Source: Citrobacter telavivensis (lineage in GTDB: Bacteria; Pseudomonadota; Gammaproteobacteria; Enterobacterales; Enterobacteriaceae). From it: DNA of 64,000 bases. The stretch spans positions 434,001-498,000 of the forward strand of contig CP045205.1 in assembly GCA_009363175.1 (NCBI GenBank), read 5' to 3'. The translations under genes were made by a program, and so were the position numbers. Below, in pieces: positions 55,022 through 64,000 of the stretch; within the stretch, counting starts at the first letter, position 1; each line of letters opens with the position of its first letter. The notes beneath the pieces are model-generated. The model made no database searches. It saw nothing but the letters and a program-made list of their open reading frames with translations, and was not told the DNA's origin.

Positions 55022-56014
55022 ATGAAAACCGCTTACATTGCCAAACAACGCCAAATTAGCTTCGTGAAATCTCACTTCTCTCGTCAACTGGAGGAGCGTC
55101 TGGGTCTGATTGAAGTCCAGGCACCGATCCTTAGCCGTGTAGGGGATGGCACGCAGGATAACTTGTCGGGCTGTGAAAAAGCGGTGCAGGTGAAAGTGAA
55201 AGCGCTGCCAGATGCCCAGTTTGAAGTAGTTCATTCACTGGCTAAATGGAAACGTCAAACTCTGGGACAACACGACTTCAGCGCGGGCGAAGGGCTCTAC
55301 ACGCACATGAAAGCCCTGCGCCCGGATGAAGATCGTCTCTCTCCGCTCCACTCGGTCTATGTCGATCAGTGGGACTGGGAACGCGTGATGGGCGACGGCG
55401 AGCGTCAATTCTCCACTCTGAAAAGCACGGTAGAGGCTATCTGGGCGGGAATTAAAGCGACCGAAGCGGCGGTAAGCAAAGAATTTGGTCTGGCACCGTT
55501 CCTGCCAGAGCAGATCCACTTTGTTCACAGCCAGAAATTACTGAGCCGTTATCCGGGTCTTGATGCAAAAGGTCGTGAACGTGCGATCGCCAAAGAGTTA
55601 GGTGCGGTCTTCCTGGTGGGGATTGGCGGCAAGCTCAGCGACGGTCACCGCCATGACGTTCGTGCGCCGGACTATGATGACTGGAGTTCTGCATCCGAAC
55701 TGGGGTATGCCGGTCTGAACGGCGACATCCTGGTCTGGAACCCGGTGCTGGAAGATGCGTTCGAGCTTTCTTCCATGGGGATCCGTGTCGATGCCGATGC
55801 GCTGAAACATCAACTTCGGCTGACCGGTGATGAAGATCGCCTGAGTCTGGAATGGCACCAGGCGCTGCTGCGTGGTGAAATGCCGCAGACTATTGGCGGT
55901 GGCATTGGCCAGTCGCGTTTAACCATGCTGCTGCTGCAACTGCCGCACATTGGCCAGGTTCAGTGCGGCGTATGGCCCGCACAGGTTCGTGAAAGCGTTG
56001 CCTCTTTGCTGTAA
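55022..56014 (+). CDS. asnA: Aspartate-ammonia ligase
   Basis: This ammonia-dependent asparagine synthetase has 330 residues and is related to class II aminoacyl-tRNA synthetases. I chose ATG 55022 (MKTAYIAKQRQISFV) with AGGAG eight bases upstream; the open frame extends 28 codons further without homology. Signature parts include VGDGTQDNLSG, VDQWDWERV and GGGIGQSRLTMLLL (motif 3-like ATP site). It is activated by the divergent AsnC. It converges on viaA with 2 bases between the stops. Confidence 0.98.
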   Translation: MKTAYIAKQRQISFVKSHFSRQLEERLGLIEVQAPILSRVGDGTQDNLSGCEKAVQVKVKALPDAQFEVVHSLAKWKRQTLGQHDFSAGEGLYTHMKALRPDEDRLSPLHSVYVDQWDWERVMGDGERQFSTLKSTVEAIWAGIKATEAAVSKEFGLAPFLPEQIHFVHSQKLLSRYPGLDAKGRERAIAKELGAVFLVGIGGKLSDGHRHDVRAPDYDDWSSASELGYAGLNGDILVWNPVLEDAFELSSMGIRVDADALKHQLRLTGDEDRLSLEWHQALLRGEMPQTIGGGIGQSRLTMLLLQLPHIGQVQCGVWPAQVRESVASLL

Positions 56015-56016
56015 TC

Positions 56017-57468
56017 TTATCGCCGCCAGCGTCTGAGCAGGCGGCTTCGCATCCCGGTATCAAAGCGCCAGATATGATCGAAAATGCGCATGATGCCGGG
56101 TTTGCCATGTGCTGACATTGCCACCGCATGAAAGCGATGCTGATGGACACGCTGTAACTCCCCGACTTTACTTACCACGTCGTCAGGCAAGCGCTGGGCG
56201 ATAAAATCTGAAATCACCACCGCATCAGCATCAAACCATTCCCGTCCCTGCATGCGTTCAATAATGGCGCGAAAACAGCTGGCGATGTCCGTACCGCCGC
56301 GAAATCGTTGGCTCAGAAAGCGGATAGCTTGCTCAATACCTTGCGGACCGGAAAGCTCGTAGCGCACCACTTCCGTGGAAAACAACATAATGAAGCAGCG
56401 ACGGTTATCGGCAAGGGCGATGCGCATTAAGGCCAGGCAAAAGGCCTTCGCGCACTGTTCATTAAAGCCGCCCATCGAACCGGAGGCGTCTACACACACA
56501 ATGAACGGTCCGCGTGGCTGTTCGTCGAAATCCTGATGAATTACAGGTCGCTCGGTTACCTTCTCGCGCCAGGCTTCACCGTGTAGACGATAAGTGAGCA
56601 ACTGCTTTTCCACCAGCCGCCGGTAGAACTCATACTCCAGTTCCGTTATGCCGAGCGTGGCCAGTTCCGGCGGCAACAGACGTAAAATATCGTCACTCTG
56701 CTGTATACCGTCAACCTGCTCGGGTACCGTTGCAGGCTCGCGCACCAGCGTGCGAAAGGTCTCCATCGGTGCATCTTTTCGCGGGACGGATTTGGCTTCT
56801 CTGGAGCGGCCCAGTTGCTCAGCCAGCCGCATCAGCTCTGGCTGTTCGCTCAGGAAATCACCGTACTTCACGATCAACTGATAATCACCCCGTCTGAGCT
56901 GGCCTGCGCTCATATCCCACAGCCGACCTGCAGCGGTCTCGTTTTCCGCCAGAACCGGATCCAGTTGACCGCTCAGGGTCATTCGTTCCTGAACTTCACT
57001 GAGCAGTTGCTCACGTTCTTCTTCAAGCAACTGTTGATTGAGCGTGGTGGCCTGCACCACCAGACTTAAGCGCCAGCGCTGCAAAAAGAGCGTGTGCAGG
57101 GCGGGAGTGAATATGGCGTTGCTGTCCACCAGTTGCTGTGCCTGTCCGCCATACGGTGAGTGCAGGCGGTGCAAAAGTGTCAGTATTTGTGGTAGCTGGA
57201 CGATAAACTGCGGGGTGGAGAGGAGCTGGCTTTGCTGATAACACATCACCTCTTCCGTCAGCTCCGGCGGAACGCGCGCGTCCTTTAACCGACTGCGTAG
57301 CGCTTCGCGCCAGCGCGGTAGATCGTTGGTGATTGCCGCTTTCAGGCGGGGGAATTTTTCAAAAAAAACCGCCAGCTGTGGCGAGGCCAGCAGCGCGAGG
57401 ATCATCTCTTCGATCATCCCCTCTTCACTGACGGCTAACATGACATTGAGCGTATCCAGTGTCAGCAT
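56017..57468 (-). CDS. viaA: VWA-domain protein ViaA, partner of RavA
   Basis: This is a cytoplasmic VWA protein that works with the MoxR ATPase RavA. It has 483 residues. The MIDAS motif DASGSMGG is at about 330-337 in a C-terminal VWA domain, with the threonine site in RGGTDIAS and the aspartate in VISDFIAQ. The N-terminal half is helical. Its start overlaps the ravA stop by 7 bases. RavA-ViaA has been connected to aminoglycoside sensitivity and respiratory complexes in E. coli. Confidence 0.97.
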   Translation of the reverse strand: MLTLDTLNVMLAVSEEGMIEEMILALLASPQLAVFFEKFPRLKAAITNDLPRWREALRSRLKDARVPPELTEEVMCYQQSQLLSTPQFIVQLPQILTLLHRLHSPYGGQAQQLVDSNAIFTPALHTLFLQRWRLSLVVQATTLNQQLLEEEREQLLSEVQERMTLSGQLDPVLAENETAAGRLWDMSAGQLRRGDYQLIVKYGDFLSEQPELMRLAEQLGRSREAKSVPRKDAPMETFRTLVREPATVPEQVDGIQQSDDILRLLPPELATLGITELEYEFYRRLVEKQLLTYRLHGEAWREKVTERPVIHQDFDEQPRGPFIVCVDASGSMGGFNEQCAKAFCLALMRIALADNRRCFIMLFSTEVVRYELSGPQGIEQAIRFLSQRFRGGTDIASCFRAIIERMQGREWFDADAVVISDFIAQRLPDDVVSKVGELQRVHQHRFHAVAMSAHGKPGIMRIFDHIWRFDTGMRSRLLRRWRR

Positions 57469-58958
57469 TGTTGCGCCTGGCGGATCTGCTCACCCACATC
57501 CTGAAGGCTGGCCTCGATACGACCTAACCAGTCGCTATGAATAAACAGGCACTTTTGTTGCTCGCTAAAGCGGGTATGCTGCTGACGCCAGTCGTTTTCC
57601 AGCTCTTCCAGTTGCTGCTTAATCTCGCCTGGCATGGCCTCTTCCGATGAACCAGGAAGTGCCAGTCGCGTGCCCTGTAAACTGACATCACGTACCACCA
57701 GATGCTGGGCGCTATCGACTTCCATATTCAACGTCTGGGCAAATCCGATCCCGTTGAGTTTGCCGCGGATCTCGCCCCCTTTCGCCAGCCATTGCTCCAG
57801 CGCACTGCGTTCAAAAGCGATATGGATCACTTCCATATCGTGCAGTTTCAGCGGTTTTTGCAGGAGCAGCGTCAGGTTTGCTGCGGTAACCTCGGCTGGC
57901 AAATCGTAATGCGGACGGCGACTGAACATGCCCCCCTGACGCAGCACCGTAAAAGCGGTTTTATCGCTTTGCTGCTGCTGCAACTGAATGCGTCGCTGAA
58001 CGATACCGCCGAGGCGCGTCAGCATTGCCTGCTGTTGCCAGGCGTGCCCGGTCATCAATATTTCGAGCTGCTGTTGCATCAGGTTCAGGCTCTGGGCGTC
58101 ATACCACAGGCAATCCTTCAGCAGGATGAGATCAATAGGGGCGACAGCGTCGCGTCCGCTAAAGAAAGCGCTGGCCTGTAACAGACGAATGGCTTTTTTC
58201 CAGCGGCGGTCTGAGACGTAGGGCGCATTCGGCAGATTATCCAGTTGCTGGCGCAGTGTAAAAATCAGCTCAAAAACATGATCGGGCAGCGTAATGGCGC
58301 CAATGTCCTTCTGCCACCGGTAATACTCTTCATCGCTCACCTGTAGCGAGGCGGGAACCGGGTTTTCGCTTTCGTTATGTTGGCCGATCAGCAGGGAACG
58401 AAAGTTGGCTTTATCCTGCACTTTGTCCAACCAGAGGCGGATCAGCATACGGTCGTACAGCGCTTCCAGGCTGCTGTCTGCTTCCGGCAGTTCGTTGGAG
58501 GCCGCCACCAGCAGACGCATAGGGATTTTCTCTTCGTGCGCGCCGTTGCGAAAATGACGTTCGTTAATGGCGGTCAGCAAGGTATTGAGGATTGCCGGAC
58601 CGGCTTTCCAGATCTCATCGAGAAAAACGATTTCCGCTTCAGGAAGGTAGCCCGCGGTTAAGCGTTCGTAACGACCTTCATCTTTTAGCGCCTGAATAGA
58701 GAGCGGGCCAAAAACCTCTTCCGGCGTGGAGAAACGCGTCATCAGATATTCAAATGCGCGGGCATTCTGGAAGGCAAACTTCAGCCGACGGGCGATTAAG
58801 CTTTTGGCTATCCCCGGAGGGCCAAGCAGGAAAACACTTTCGCCGCTCAGGGCGGCCAGCAGGCAAAGCCGGATGGCGTGACTGCGCTCATAGAGACCTT
58901 TTTCCAGCGCATTGCTCAGGCGGGAAATTCTTTCCGCTAATAAATGTGGGTGAGCCAT
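57462..58958 (-). CDS. ravA: MoxR-family AAA+ ATPase RavA
   Basis: This hexameric ATPase is known in E. coli to bind lysine decarboxylase CadA/LdcI. It has 498 residues from ATG 58958 (MAHPHLLAERI); seven further in-frame residues upstream are not conserved. Walker A is GPPGIAKS at about 46-53, Walker B is EIVFLDEIWKA, sensor 1 is LLVAASNELPE, and the DRMLIRLW arginine region follows. The C-terminal half contains the LdcI-binding LARA domain and a triple helix. The divergent gap to kup is about 220 bases. Confidence 0.97.
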   Translation of the reverse strand: MAHPHLLAERISRLSNALEKGLYERSHAIRLCLLAALSGESVFLLGPPGIAKSLIARRLKFAFQNARAFEYLMTRFSTPEEVFGPLSIQALKDEGRYERLTAGYLPEAEIVFLDEIWKAGPAILNTLLTAINERHFRNGAHEEKIPMRLLVAASNELPEADSSLEALYDRMLIRLWLDKVQDKANFRSLLIGQHNESENPVPASLQVSDEEYYRWQKDIGAITLPDHVFELIFTLRQQLDNLPNAPYVSDRRWKKAIRLLQASAFFSGRDAVAPIDLILLKDCLWYDAQSLNLMQQQLEILMTGHAWQQQAMLTRLGGIVQRRIQLQQQQSDKTAFTVLRQGGMFSRRPHYDLPAEVTAANLTLLLQKPLKLHDMEVIHIAFERSALEQWLAKGGEIRGKLNGIGFAQTLNMEVDSAQHLVVRDVSLQGTRLALPGSSEEAMPGEIKQQLEELENDWRQQHTRFSEQQKCLFIHSDWLGRIEASLQDVGEQIRQAQQC

Positions 58959-59178
58959 AATAGAGTGGCGTCCTTTCATTAAATATACTGCGTTAACAGC
59001 GAGTATAGCCGTTTCAGCTCAGAGGCTGAACTTGTCCAGGAGGCTGTTTATTTTTCTTTGAGCCAGGTTAATCTGGACTCATTTAGGGGTACGATTTTGC
59101 TTTGAATCGTGCATACTGTGCGCTTTTTGTGGGCCAAGGGACTACGCACACATTTCTTTATATATGAAAGACTAGTCT
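58959..59178. promoter_or_regulatory. ravA-kup divergent promoter region
   Basis: This 220-base gap has no gene. It holds the promoters of two divergent operons. I do not see a decisive operator; a short imperfect dyad GAGCCAG/CTGGACTC lies near 59059-59079. Confidence 0.4.
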
Positions 59179-61047
59179 ATGAGCACTGATAATAAGCAAT
59201 CATTGTCTGCGGTAACCCTCGCAGCCATTGGGGTTGTCTACGGTGATATTGGTACCAGCCCACTTTATACACTTCGTGAATGTTTGTCCGGTCAGTTTGG
59301 TTTTGGCGTTGAACGCGATGCCGTTTTTGGTTTTTTGTCGCTGATTTTCTGGCTACTCATCTTTGTGGTTTCCATTAAGTATCTGACTTTCGTCATGCGT
59401 GCAGATAACGCTGGTGAAGGGGGGATCCTGACGCTGATGTCGCTGGCGGGACGTAATACCTCCGCGCGAATGACCTCTATGCTGGTCATCATGGGCTTAA
59501 TTGGCGGCAGCTTCTTTTATGGCGAGGTGGTGATCACCCCGGCCATCTCGGTGATGTCGGCCATTGAAGGTCTGGAGATCATCGCGCCACAACTGGATAC
59601 CTGGATTGTCCCGCTGTCGATTATCGTCCTGACGCTGCTGTTTATGATTCAGAAGCACGGTACCGGGATGGTGGGGAAGTTGTTTGCGCCCATTATGCTG
59701 GCCTGGTTTTTGATTCTGGCTGTACTTGGCCTACGCAGTATTATTGCCAATCCGGAAGTGCTGCAGGCGTTGAACCCAATGTGGGCGGTCCATTTTTTCC
59801 TTGAATACAAGACCGTCTCCTTTATCGCGCTTGGTGCAGTGGTGCTGTCGATTACCGGCGTTGAAGCGTTGTATGCCGATATGGGGCATTTTGGTAAGTT
59901 CCCTATTCGCCTGGCATGGTTTACGGTGGTCCTGCCATCGCTGGTGCTCAACTACTTTGGCCAGGGGGCGCTGCTATTAAAACACCCGGAAGCGATAAAA
60001 AACCCGTTCTTCCTGCTGGCGCCGGACTGGGCATTGATTCCCCTGCTGATCGTTGCGGCACTGGCGACGGTGATCGCTTCACAGGCGGTAATTTCAGGCG
60101 TCTTCTCGCTGACGCGTCAGGCGGTTCGTCTGGGATATCTGTCGCCCATGCGCATCATTCATACGTCAGAAATGGAGTCCGGGCAGATCTATATTCCGTT
60201 CGTCAACTGGATGCTCTATATCGCGGTGGTGATAGTGATTGTCAGCTTCGAGCACTCCAGTAACCTGGCGGCAGCGTACGGGATCGCCGTAACCGGTACG
60301 ATGGTACTGACTTCGATTCTCTCGACAACCGTGGCGCGTAAAAACTGGCACTGGAATAAGTATTTCGTGGCGCTGATCCTCGTCGCGTTCCTGTGTATCG
60401 ATATTCCGCTGTTCTCGGCAAACCTCGATAAACTGCTGTCAGGCGGTTGGCTGCCGCTGTCGCTGGGGCTGGTGATGTTCACCATCATGACCACCTGGAA
60501 GAGCGAACGTTTCCGCCTGTTGCGCCGTATGCACGAGCACGGTAACTCTCTGGAAGCGATGATCGCCTCGCTGGAGAAATCCCCGCCGGTACGCGTACCG
60601 GGCACTGCGGTGTATATGTCTCGCGCGCTGAACGTGATCCCCTTTGCCCTGATGCATAACCTCAAGCACAACAAGGTGTTGCATGAGCGGGTTATCCTGC
60701 TGACGCTGCGTACTGAAGATGCGCCGTACGTGCATAACGTCCGTCGTGTGCAGATTGAGCAGTTGTCACCGACCTTCTGGCGCGTCGTTGCCAGCTACGG
60801 CTGGCGTGAAACGCCGAATGTTGAAGAGGTCTTCCACCGCTGCGGTCTGGAAGGGTTGAGCTGCCGGATGATGGAGACGTCGTTCTTTATGTCGCACGAG
60901 TCGTTAATCGTCGGCAAGCGTCCCTGGTATTTACGTTTGCGTGGCAAACTCTATCTTCTTCTCCAGCGTAACGCCCTGCGCGCGCCCGATCAGTTTGAAA
61001 TCCCGCCTAACCGCGTGATTGAACTGGGGACACAGGTCGAGATTTAA
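59179..61047 (+). CDS. kup: Low-affinity potassium:proton symporter Kup
   Basis: This inner-membrane potassium uptake system matters in hyperosmotic stress at low pH. It has 622 residues. The family signature GVVYGDIGTSPLYTLRE is at about 18-34, and SLAG..GGSFFYGEVVITPAISVMSAIEG follows. About twelve membrane segments occupy residues 15-440, ahead of a cytoplasmic C-terminal domain of about 180 residues. It is monocistronic and followed by a BIME. Confidence 0.98.
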   Translation: MSTDNKQSLSAVTLAAIGVVYGDIGTSPLYTLRECLSGQFGFGVERDAVFGFLSLIFWLLIFVVSIKYLTFVMRADNAGEGGILTLMSLAGRNTSARMTSMLVIMGLIGGSFFYGEVVITPAISVMSAIEGLEIIAPQLDTWIVPLSIIVLTLLFMIQKHGTGMVGKLFAPIMLAWFLILAVLGLRSIIANPEVLQALNPMWAVHFFLEYKTVSFIALGAVVLSITGVEALYADMGHFGKFPIRLAWFTVVLPSLVLNYFGQGALLLKHPEAIKNPFFLLAPDWALIPLLIVAALATVIASQAVISGVFSLTRQAVRLGYLSPMRIIHTSEMESGQIYIPFVNWMLYIAVVIVIVSFEHSSNLAAAYGIAVTGTMVLTSILSTTVARKNWHWNKYFVALILVAFLCIDIPLFSANLDKLLSGGWLPLSLGLVMFTIMTTWKSERFRLLRRMHEHGNSLEAMIASLEKSPPVRVPGTAVYMSRALNVIPFALMHNLKHNKVLHERVILLTLRTEDAPYVHNVRRVQIEQLSPTFWRVVASYGWRETPNVEEVFHRCGLEGLSCRMMETSFFMSHESLIVGKRPWYLRLRGKLYLLLQRNALRAPDQFEIPPNRVIELGTQVEI

Positions 61048-61072
61048 TATCTGCAACACCTTCGCCCGGCGG

Positions 61073-61131
61073 CGCTGCGCTTTCACGGGCCTACGAAAAT
61101 GGTAGGCCGGGTAAGCGCTGCGCCACCCGGC
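61073..61131. repeat. REP/BIME element between kup and rbsD
   Basis: GCCCGGCGGCGCTGCG...TCACGGGC and GTAGGCCGGGTAAGCG...GCGCCACCCGGC form paired REP palindromes downstream of kup. Confidence 0.8.
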
Positions 61132-61165
61132 AAAAAACCTCTCCACATGCCACTCTATTTCACTT

Positions 61166-61261
61166 AGCGAAACGTTTCGACGGCGATCACAAATCTGTTA
61201 CGTCATGATGGTTATTTGCTCACATCTCAGACTACACTAAACACCAGCGAAACGTTTCGCT
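61166..61261 (+). promoter_or_regulatory. rbs promoter region with RbsR operator
   Basis: AGCGAAACGTTTCGCT at 61246-61261 is a perfect 16-base LacI-family palindrome immediately before rbsD and is the expected RbsR operator. A second copy with one degraded end, AGCGAAACGTTTCGAC, lies 80 bases upstream at 61166-61181, a spacing that could support looping. TCACA motifs between them (near 61187 and 61220) may be CRP half-sites. Confidence 0.8.
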
Positions 61262-61275
61262 AGTGGAGCAAGAAA

Positions 61276-61695
61276 ATGAAGAAAGGCACAGTACTCAATT
61301 CAGAGATTTCATCGGTTATCTCCCGTCTGGGGCATACCGATACGCTGGTGGTGTGTGATGCAGGTTTACCCATCCCACACAGTACAACACGTATCGATAT
61401 GGCATTAACCCAGGGCGTACCTTCTTTTATGCAGGTACTGGATGTGGTGACCCGTGAAATGCAGGTTGAATCGGCCATTCTCGCAACGGAAATTAAACAA
61501 CATAATCCGCAACTCCACGAAACGTTGCTCAGCCACATTGAGCAACTGCAACAACACCAGGGAAACACCATAGAAATTCGTTACACCACGCATGAACAAT
61601 TTAAAAAACAAACCGCAGACAGTCAGGCGGTAATTCGCAGCGGGGAGTGTTCCCCGTATGCGAATATCATTCTCTGTGCTGGCGTCACTTTCTGA
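61276..61695 (+). CDS. rbsD: D-ribose pyranase
   Basis: This enzyme interconverts beta-pyranose and beta-furanose forms of ribose, supplying the furanose to ribokinase. It has 139 residues, the E. coli length. The catalytic histidine is H20 in ISRLGHTDTLVVCDAGLPIP, and the C-terminus SGECSPYANIILCAGVTF is invariant in the family. It is the first gene of rbsDACBKR, 7 bases before rbsA. Confidence 0.98.
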   Translation: MKKGTVLNSEISSVISRLGHTDTLVVCDAGLPIPHSTTRIDMALTQGVPSFMQVLDVVTREMQVESAILATEIKQHNPQLHETLLSHIEQLQQHQGNTIEIRYTTHEQFKKQTADSQAVIRSGECSPYANIILCAGVTF

Positions 61696-61702
61696 GGCCG
61701 TC

Positions 61703-63208
61703 ATGGACGCATTACTGCAACTCAAAGGGATCGATAAAGCGTTCCCTGGCGTGAAAGCGCTATCCGGCGCCGCACTCAATGTTTACCCCGGTCGCGTGAT
61801 GGCGCTGGTGGGGGAAAACGGTGCCGGCAAATCCACCATGATGAAGGTGCTGACGGGCATTTATACCCGCGATGCCGGTTCACTGTTGTGGCTGGGGAAA
61901 GAAACGACCTTTAACGGTCCTAAATCATCCCAGGAAGCGGGGATCGGCATCATCCATCAGGAACTTAACCTGATCCCGCAACTTACCATTGCGGAGAATA
62001 TTTTCCTCGGCCGCGAATTCGTTAACCGCTTCGGCAAAATAGACTGGAAGAAGATGTATGCCGAAGCGGACCTTCTGTTAGCTAAACTCAACCTGCGCTT
62101 TAAGAGCGACCGTCTGGTGGGTGAATTGTCGATTGGCGACCAGCAGATGGTCGAAATCGCCAAAGTGCTGAGCTTTGAGTCGAAAGTCATCATTATGGAT
62201 GAGCCAACGGATGCGCTCACCGACACCGAAACCGAATCCCTGTTCCGCGTGATCCGCGAACTGAAGTCGCAGGGACGCGGTATTGTCTATATTTCTCACC
62301 GAATGAAAGAGATCTTCGAGATTTGCGATGACGTGACCGTTTTCCGGGACGGACAGTTTATTGCCGAACGTGAAGTGGCCTCACTGACCGAAGATTCGCT
62401 GATTGAGATGATGGTGGGCCGTAAGCTCGAAGAACAGTATCCGCGCCTGGATAAAGCGCCGGGTGAAGTCCGCCTGAAGGTCGATAACCTGTGCGGACCA
62501 GGCGTGAACGATGTCTCTTTTACCCTGCGTAAAGGTGAAATCTTAGGGATTTCGGGCCTGATGGGGGCCGGACGTACCGAACTAATGAAAGTTCTGTATG
62601 GTGCACTGCCGCGTACCAGCGGGTATGTCACGCTCGATGGACATGAAGTGGTTGCGCGTTCCCCGCAGGACGGACTGGCAAACGGCATTGTCTATATTTC
62701 TGAAGACCGCAAGCGCGACGGTTTAGTGCTCGGCATGTCGGTGAAAGAGAATATGTCGCTGACCGCGCTGCGCTATTTCAGCCGCAGCGGCGGTAGTCTT
62801 AAGCATAAAGATGAGCAGCAGGCGGTGAGCGATTTTATTCGCCTGTTCAATGTGAAAACTCCGTCGATGGAACAGGCTATTGGGTTGCTGTCCGGGGGCA
62901 ACCAGCAGAAAGTGGCGATTGCCCGTGGCCTGATGACCCGACCGAAGGTGTTGATCCTCGATGAGCCCACCCGCGGTGTGGACGTCGGGGCCAAGAAAGA
63001 AATTTATCAGTTAATTAACCAGTTTAAGGCCGACGGCCTGAGCATCATTCTGGTCTCATCTGAGATGCCAGAAGTATTAGGCATGAGCGATCGCATTATC
63101 GTCATGCATGAAGGGCATCTCGGCGGTGAATTCACTCGCGAGCAGGCCACCCAGGAAGTTCTGATGGCTGCCGCTGTGGGCAAGCTTAATCGCGTGAATC
63201 AGGAGTAA
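61703..63208 (+). CDS. rbsA: Ribose ABC transporter ATP-binding protein RbsA
   Basis: This tandem ATPase energises ribose uptake through RbsC. It has 501 residues from ATG 61703; the open frame extends into rbsD, but the homologue begins MxALLQLKGIDKAF. The first cassette has Walker A GENGAGKST at 37-45 and Walker B IIMDEPTDAL. The second has a degenerate Walker A (GLMGAGRTE), normal for this family, with signature LSGGNQQKVAIARGL and Walker B LILDEPTRGVD. It lies 5 bases before rbsC. Confidence 0.98.
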   Translation: MDALLQLKGIDKAFPGVKALSGAALNVYPGRVMALVGENGAGKSTMMKVLTGIYTRDAGSLLWLGKETTFNGPKSSQEAGIGIIHQELNLIPQLTIAENIFLGREFVNRFGKIDWKKMYAEADLLLAKLNLRFKSDRLVGELSIGDQQMVEIAKVLSFESKVIIMDEPTDALTDTETESLFRVIRELKSQGRGIVYISHRMKEIFEICDDVTVFRDGQFIAEREVASLTEDSLIEMMVGRKLEEQYPRLDKAPGEVRLKVDNLCGPGVNDVSFTLRKGEILGISGLMGAGRTELMKVLYGALPRTSGYVTLDGHEVVARSPQDGLANGIVYISEDRKRDGLVLGMSVKENMSLTALRYFSRSGGSLKHKDEQQAVSDFIRLFNVKTPSMEQAIGLLSGGNQQKVAIARGLMTRPKVLILDEPTRGVDVGAKKEIYQLINQFKADGLSIILVSSEMPEVLGMSDRIIVMHEGHLGGEFTREQATQEVLMAAAVGKLNRVNQE

Positions 63209-63213
63209 AAAAG

Positions 63214-64000
63214 ATGACTACCCAGGCTGTTTCTGGTCGCCGTTATTTCACCAAAGCGTGGTTGATGGAGCAAAAGTCTCTCATCGCCCTGCTGGTGCTG
63301 ATCGCGATTGTCTCGACGTTGAGCCCTAACTTTTTTACCGTCAATAACCTGTTCAACATTCTTCAGCAGACATCCGTGAACGCCATTATGGCGGTGGGGA
63401 TGACGCTGGTTATTCTGACGTCGGGTATCGATCTGTCAGTCGGTTCCCTGCTGGCGCTCACCGGCGCGGTTGCGGCTTCAATTGTAGGGATTGAAGTTAA
63501 CGCGCTGGTGGCCGTTGCAGCAGCCCTGGCATTAGGTGCCGCTGTAGGCGCAGTAACGGGCGTGATTGTGGCGAAAGGCCGTGTGCAGGCGTTTATCGCC
63601 ACGCTGGTCATGATGCTGCTGCTGCGCGGAGTGACGATGGTGTACACCAACGGGAGTCCGGTTAACACGGGCTTTACCGATAACGCCGATCTGTTTGGCT
63701 GGTTCGGCATTGGCCGTCCGCTGGGTGTGCCGACGCCAGTCTGGATCATGGGGATTGTTTTCCTGGCGGCATGGTACATGTTGCACCACACTCGTCTGGG
63801 TCGCTATATCTATGCGCTGGGCGGTAACGAAGCGGCAACGCGTCTGTCCGGTATCAGCGTCAGTAAAATCAAGATTATCGTCTATTCACTGTGTGGGCTG
63901 CTGGCGTCGCTGGCCGGTATCATTGAAGTGGCGCGTCTCTCCTCTGCCCAGCCGACTGCCGGTACAGGCTATGAGCTGGATGCCATCGCGGCCGTTGTGC
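63214..64000 (+). CDS. rbsC: Ribose ABC transporter permease RbsC (3' end outside window)
   Basis: This inner-membrane permease passes ribose from RbsB. The first 262 residues are visible and the frame stays open to the window end; K-12 RbsC has about 321 residues. It begins MTTQAVSGRRYFTKAWLMEQ. Hydrophobic segments alternate with family motifs such as LTSGIDLSVGSLLALTGAV and ALGGNEAATRLSGISVSKIK, the latter being the cytoplasmic loop that contacts RbsA. rbsB, rbsK and rbsR are expected beyond the edge. Confidence 0.97.
   Translation, partial: MTTQAVSGRRYFTKAWLMEQKSLIALLVLIAIVSTLSPNFFTVNNLFNILQQTSVNAIMAVGMTLVILTSGIDLSVGSLLALTGAVAASIVGIEVNALVAVAAALALGAAVGAVTGVIVAKGRVQAFIATLVMMLLLRGVTMVYTNGSPVNTGFTDNADLFGWFGIGRPLGVPTPVWIMGIVFLAAWYMLHHTRLGRYIYALGGNEAATRLSGISVSKIKIIVYSLCGLLASLAGIIEVARLSSAQPTAGTGYELDAIAAVV

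Overview
The window is chromosomal DNA from an enterobacterium very close to Escherichia coli. Nearly every protein aligns end to end with an E. coli K-12 homologue recalled from memory, and the gene order is the K-12 order around oriC (glv-yidE-ibp-dgo-gyrB-recF-dnaN-dnaA-rpmH-yidC-mnmE-tna-pst-glm-atp-mnmG-oriC-mioC-asn-kup-rbs). A complete tryptophanase operon, an unbroken glv operon, and the absence of bgl and of several small K-12 genes fit a Citrobacter-type genome better than E. coli or Salmonella. That assignment is inference: no rRNA is present to test it.

Layout. 1-5084: glv alpha-glucoside operon with its divergent GntR regulator (yidP), then yidE. 5348-9375: heat-shock pair ibpA/ibpB with RNA thermometers, yidQ, yidR and cbrA behind a CreB tag. 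9372-14133: D-galactonate operon dgoR-K-A-D-T. 14382-21569: yidA, then the replication and topology cluster gyrB, recF, dnaN, dnaA, all on the minus strand. 22177-26029: rpmH, rnpA, yidD, yidC, mnmE on the plus strand. 26097-30274: an uncharacterised gene inserted before tnaC-tnaA-tnaB. 30275-31535: decayed DNA with a yidZ remnant and a frameshifted yieE. 31546-34470: yieF/chrR, adeP, yieH. 34561-39219: phoU-pstB-pstA-pstC-pstS under Pho boxes. 39538-42966: glmS and glmU. 43277-50162: the nine-gene ATP synthase operon. 50779-53356: rsmG and mnmG. 53443-53728: oriC. 53736-56014: mioC, asnC, asnA. 56017-58958: viaA and ravA. 59179-61047: kup. 61276 to the end: rbsD, rbsA and a truncated rbsC.

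The genes are mostly core: initiation and origin (dnaA, dnaN, oriC, mioC, mnmG), topology (gyrB), tRNA maturation (rnpA, mnmE, mnmG), membrane protein insertion (yidC), energy (atp), envelope precursor supply (glmS, glmU), phosphate uptake (pst-phoU), and four carbon-source modules (glv, dgo, tna, rbs), each with a recognisable operator or attenuator. About ten REP/BIME repeats lie in gaps between genes, often inside operons.

I found no CRISPR array, prophage, insertion sequence, rRNA, tRNA or defence island, and no convincing wholly new system. The parts most worth a second look are the uncharacterised gene at 26097-27026, the two broken loci at 30458-31535, a palindromic repeat separating dnaN from recF, and several long perfect or near-perfect operators.
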